DNA of 64,000 nt from Paraburkholderia tagetis. GTDB lineage: Bacteria; Pseudomonadota; Gammaproteobacteria; Burkholderiales; Burkholderiaceae. Made by a program: the position numbers and the translations under genes. Where the stretch lies: NCBI RefSeq assembly GCF_022213065.1, contig NZ_JAKLJA010000001.1:186001-250000 (forward strand). Direction: 5' to 3'. Under the pieces are notes generated by a model, which was not told where the DNA came from, did no database searches, and worked only from the letters and a program-made list of their open reading frames with translations. Below, in pieces: positions 63,440 to 64,000 of this stretch. Each line of letters starts with the position of its first letter. Position 1 is the stretch's first letter.

Positions 63440-63511
63440 TCAGCGGTTTGCGATGTACATCGTGATCTCAAAACCGAGGCGCAGATCAGTATAGGCAGGT
63501 TTGGTCCACAC
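63440..63511 (-). CDS. pqqA: PQQ precursor peptide
   Basis: This 23-residue gene is too short for ordinary gene finding. It starts with GTG, preceded by AAAGGAG 8 bases upstream, and encodes [22 protein letters not shown] after the start residue in the order given at these positions. Glu15 and Tyr19 have the fixed E-x3-Y spacing that PqqE crosslinks to make PQQ. It is the first gene of the pqq operon. Confidence 0.93.
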   Translation of the reverse strand: MWTKPAYTDLRLGFEITMYIANR

Positions 63512-63972
63512 AGGCAATTCTCCTTTCAACTTTCAGACAGCGGGTTGGAAAGCGGGAGTCAAAGCACGGTTGCCGTACTCAAAACAGCGAACGTGAATGC
63601 TGTTCGCCTGCTGTGCTGTTAGCCGGCTCACCGTTCCGTTCGCGTCGACCGAAACGGACGACGACTTTATCGTAGCAAAATTCTGCCCATTGCATCGTCT
63701 CCTGTAAGCCTGCCTGACGTTACCGGGAAGATCAAGCTGAACTCAATATGTCAGGAAACCTAAGTTACAACCGGACCACGAAAGACTGCGACATGAGAAT
63801 GATTGGAAGGTCGATGTAAAAAATGGAATGGATCAATTTCTGAAAATTGCATTTAAGTCCAAATCTTAAATCCAGATCGGTTGTCAGCTTGAGTTTTTGA
63901 TAAATGAAATGCTATTCTGACAAGAAAGAGCCGCAAACATGACCAATGGGGCAGCTGTCGTTGGAGAGATCG
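63512..63972. other. Divergent control region between pqqA and a plus-strand gene
   Basis: An inverted repeat GCGAAC-N9-GTTCGC lies at 63587-63607, 76 bases upstream of the pqqA start, a candidate operator for pqq. Toward the other side the DNA becomes AT-rich (63780-63930), with TTGAGT at 63889 and TATTCT at 63913 separated by 18 bases, a possible sigma-70 promoter for the gene at 63973. No open frame is supported in between. Confidence 0.4.
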
Positions 63973-64000
63973 ATGAGAAAGAGAATCTCTGTTGCCGTGT
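63973..64000 (+). CDS. Start of an exported protein, cut by the window end
   Basis: ATG 63973 follows a GGAGAG ribosome site and reads MRKRISVAV before the window ends, a basic start that looks like a signal peptide. It is divergent from pqqABCDE, a common place for a PQQ-dependent alcohol or sugar dehydrogenase, but nothing in these nine residues proves it. Confidence 0.45.

Overview
The window is GC-rich DNA with the gene content of a Burkholderiaceae member, most likely Paraburkholderia or a close relative. The pointers are a DUF3079 gene, a monomeric NADP isocitrate dehydrogenase, a NasA/CysJ-type fused nitrate reductase, orphan type VI secretion (T6SS) cassettes of the Burkholderia kind, and many LysR regulators. 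Nothing looks like rRNA, tRNA, CRISPR or an intact insertion sequence. All calls come from reading sequence and translations by eye; no database search was run.

Layout. 1-9.9 kb: a T6SS accessory island. It holds a 5'-truncated peptidoglycan-hydrolase effector, exported immunity-like genes, a second copy of an effector module with a different tail, decayed fragments, a PAAR spike tip, and a membrane-protein/TssM-like pair. The small genes are visibly AT-richer than their surroundings. 10-20.6 kb: an alpha/beta hydrolase, then assimilatory nitrate/nitrite reduction: cobA (siroheme supply) divergent from nirB-nirD-nasA::flavoreductase. The nirB leader combines two NtrC-like dyads, a sigma-54 promoter and an ANTAR-type antiterminator ending in an intrinsic terminator 20 bp before nirB. 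A CynR-like regulator follows. 21-24.4 kb: trans-3-hydroxy-L-proline use (reductase, FadR-type regulator, dehydratase) and a broken substrate-binding gene. 24.6-25.9 kb: a second T6SS cassette, Hcp - Tlde1 (DUF2778) - small membrane protein. 26.2-32.3 kb: icd with a strong terminator, an AraC regulator, a small unknown gene and an MFS carrier. 32.5-35.0 kb: a complete bufferin-type RiPP operon (bufA1-B-C-D) behind an exact match to an ECF SigF-like promoter. 35-40 kb: a branched-chain-type ABC importer with its two ATPases fused. 40-44 kb: a polar amino-acid binding protein, a methionine-type aminotransferase, a GcvA-like regulator and an orphan sugar-binding protein. 44-48 kb: DUF3079, a SRPBCC protein, a FAD amine oxidase and a MerR-XRE-cupin regulator. 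48-53.3 kb: a zinc-ribbon/class III cyclase/AAA/TPR protein followed by a patatin-like lipase and an HD-type hydrolase. 53.3-60 kb: a LysR regulator divergent from a sugar-acid/quinate-type catabolic cluster (SDR, beta-propeller, 2-hydroxyacid dehydrogenase, AroE-like, MFS). 60.2-63.5 kb: pqqABCDE on the minus strand with an attenuator hairpin after pqqA. The window ends at the start of a plus-strand gene with a signal-peptide-like beginning.

How the parts fit. The nitrate block is self-contained for enzymes (siroheme methylase, nitrite reductase, nitrate reductase with its own NADPH flavin module), but the NtrC, ANTAR and transport genes must lie elsewhere. The two T6SS islands are effector/immunity cargo for a secretion apparatus not seen here. 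The PQQ operon next to a sugar-acid cluster suggests periplasmic oxidation by quinoproteins feeding cytoplasmic ketoacid reduction; this is inference. Most interesting for follow-up: the nirB leader, the buf operon with its promoter, the duplicated effector module, and the cyclase-patatin-HD trio.
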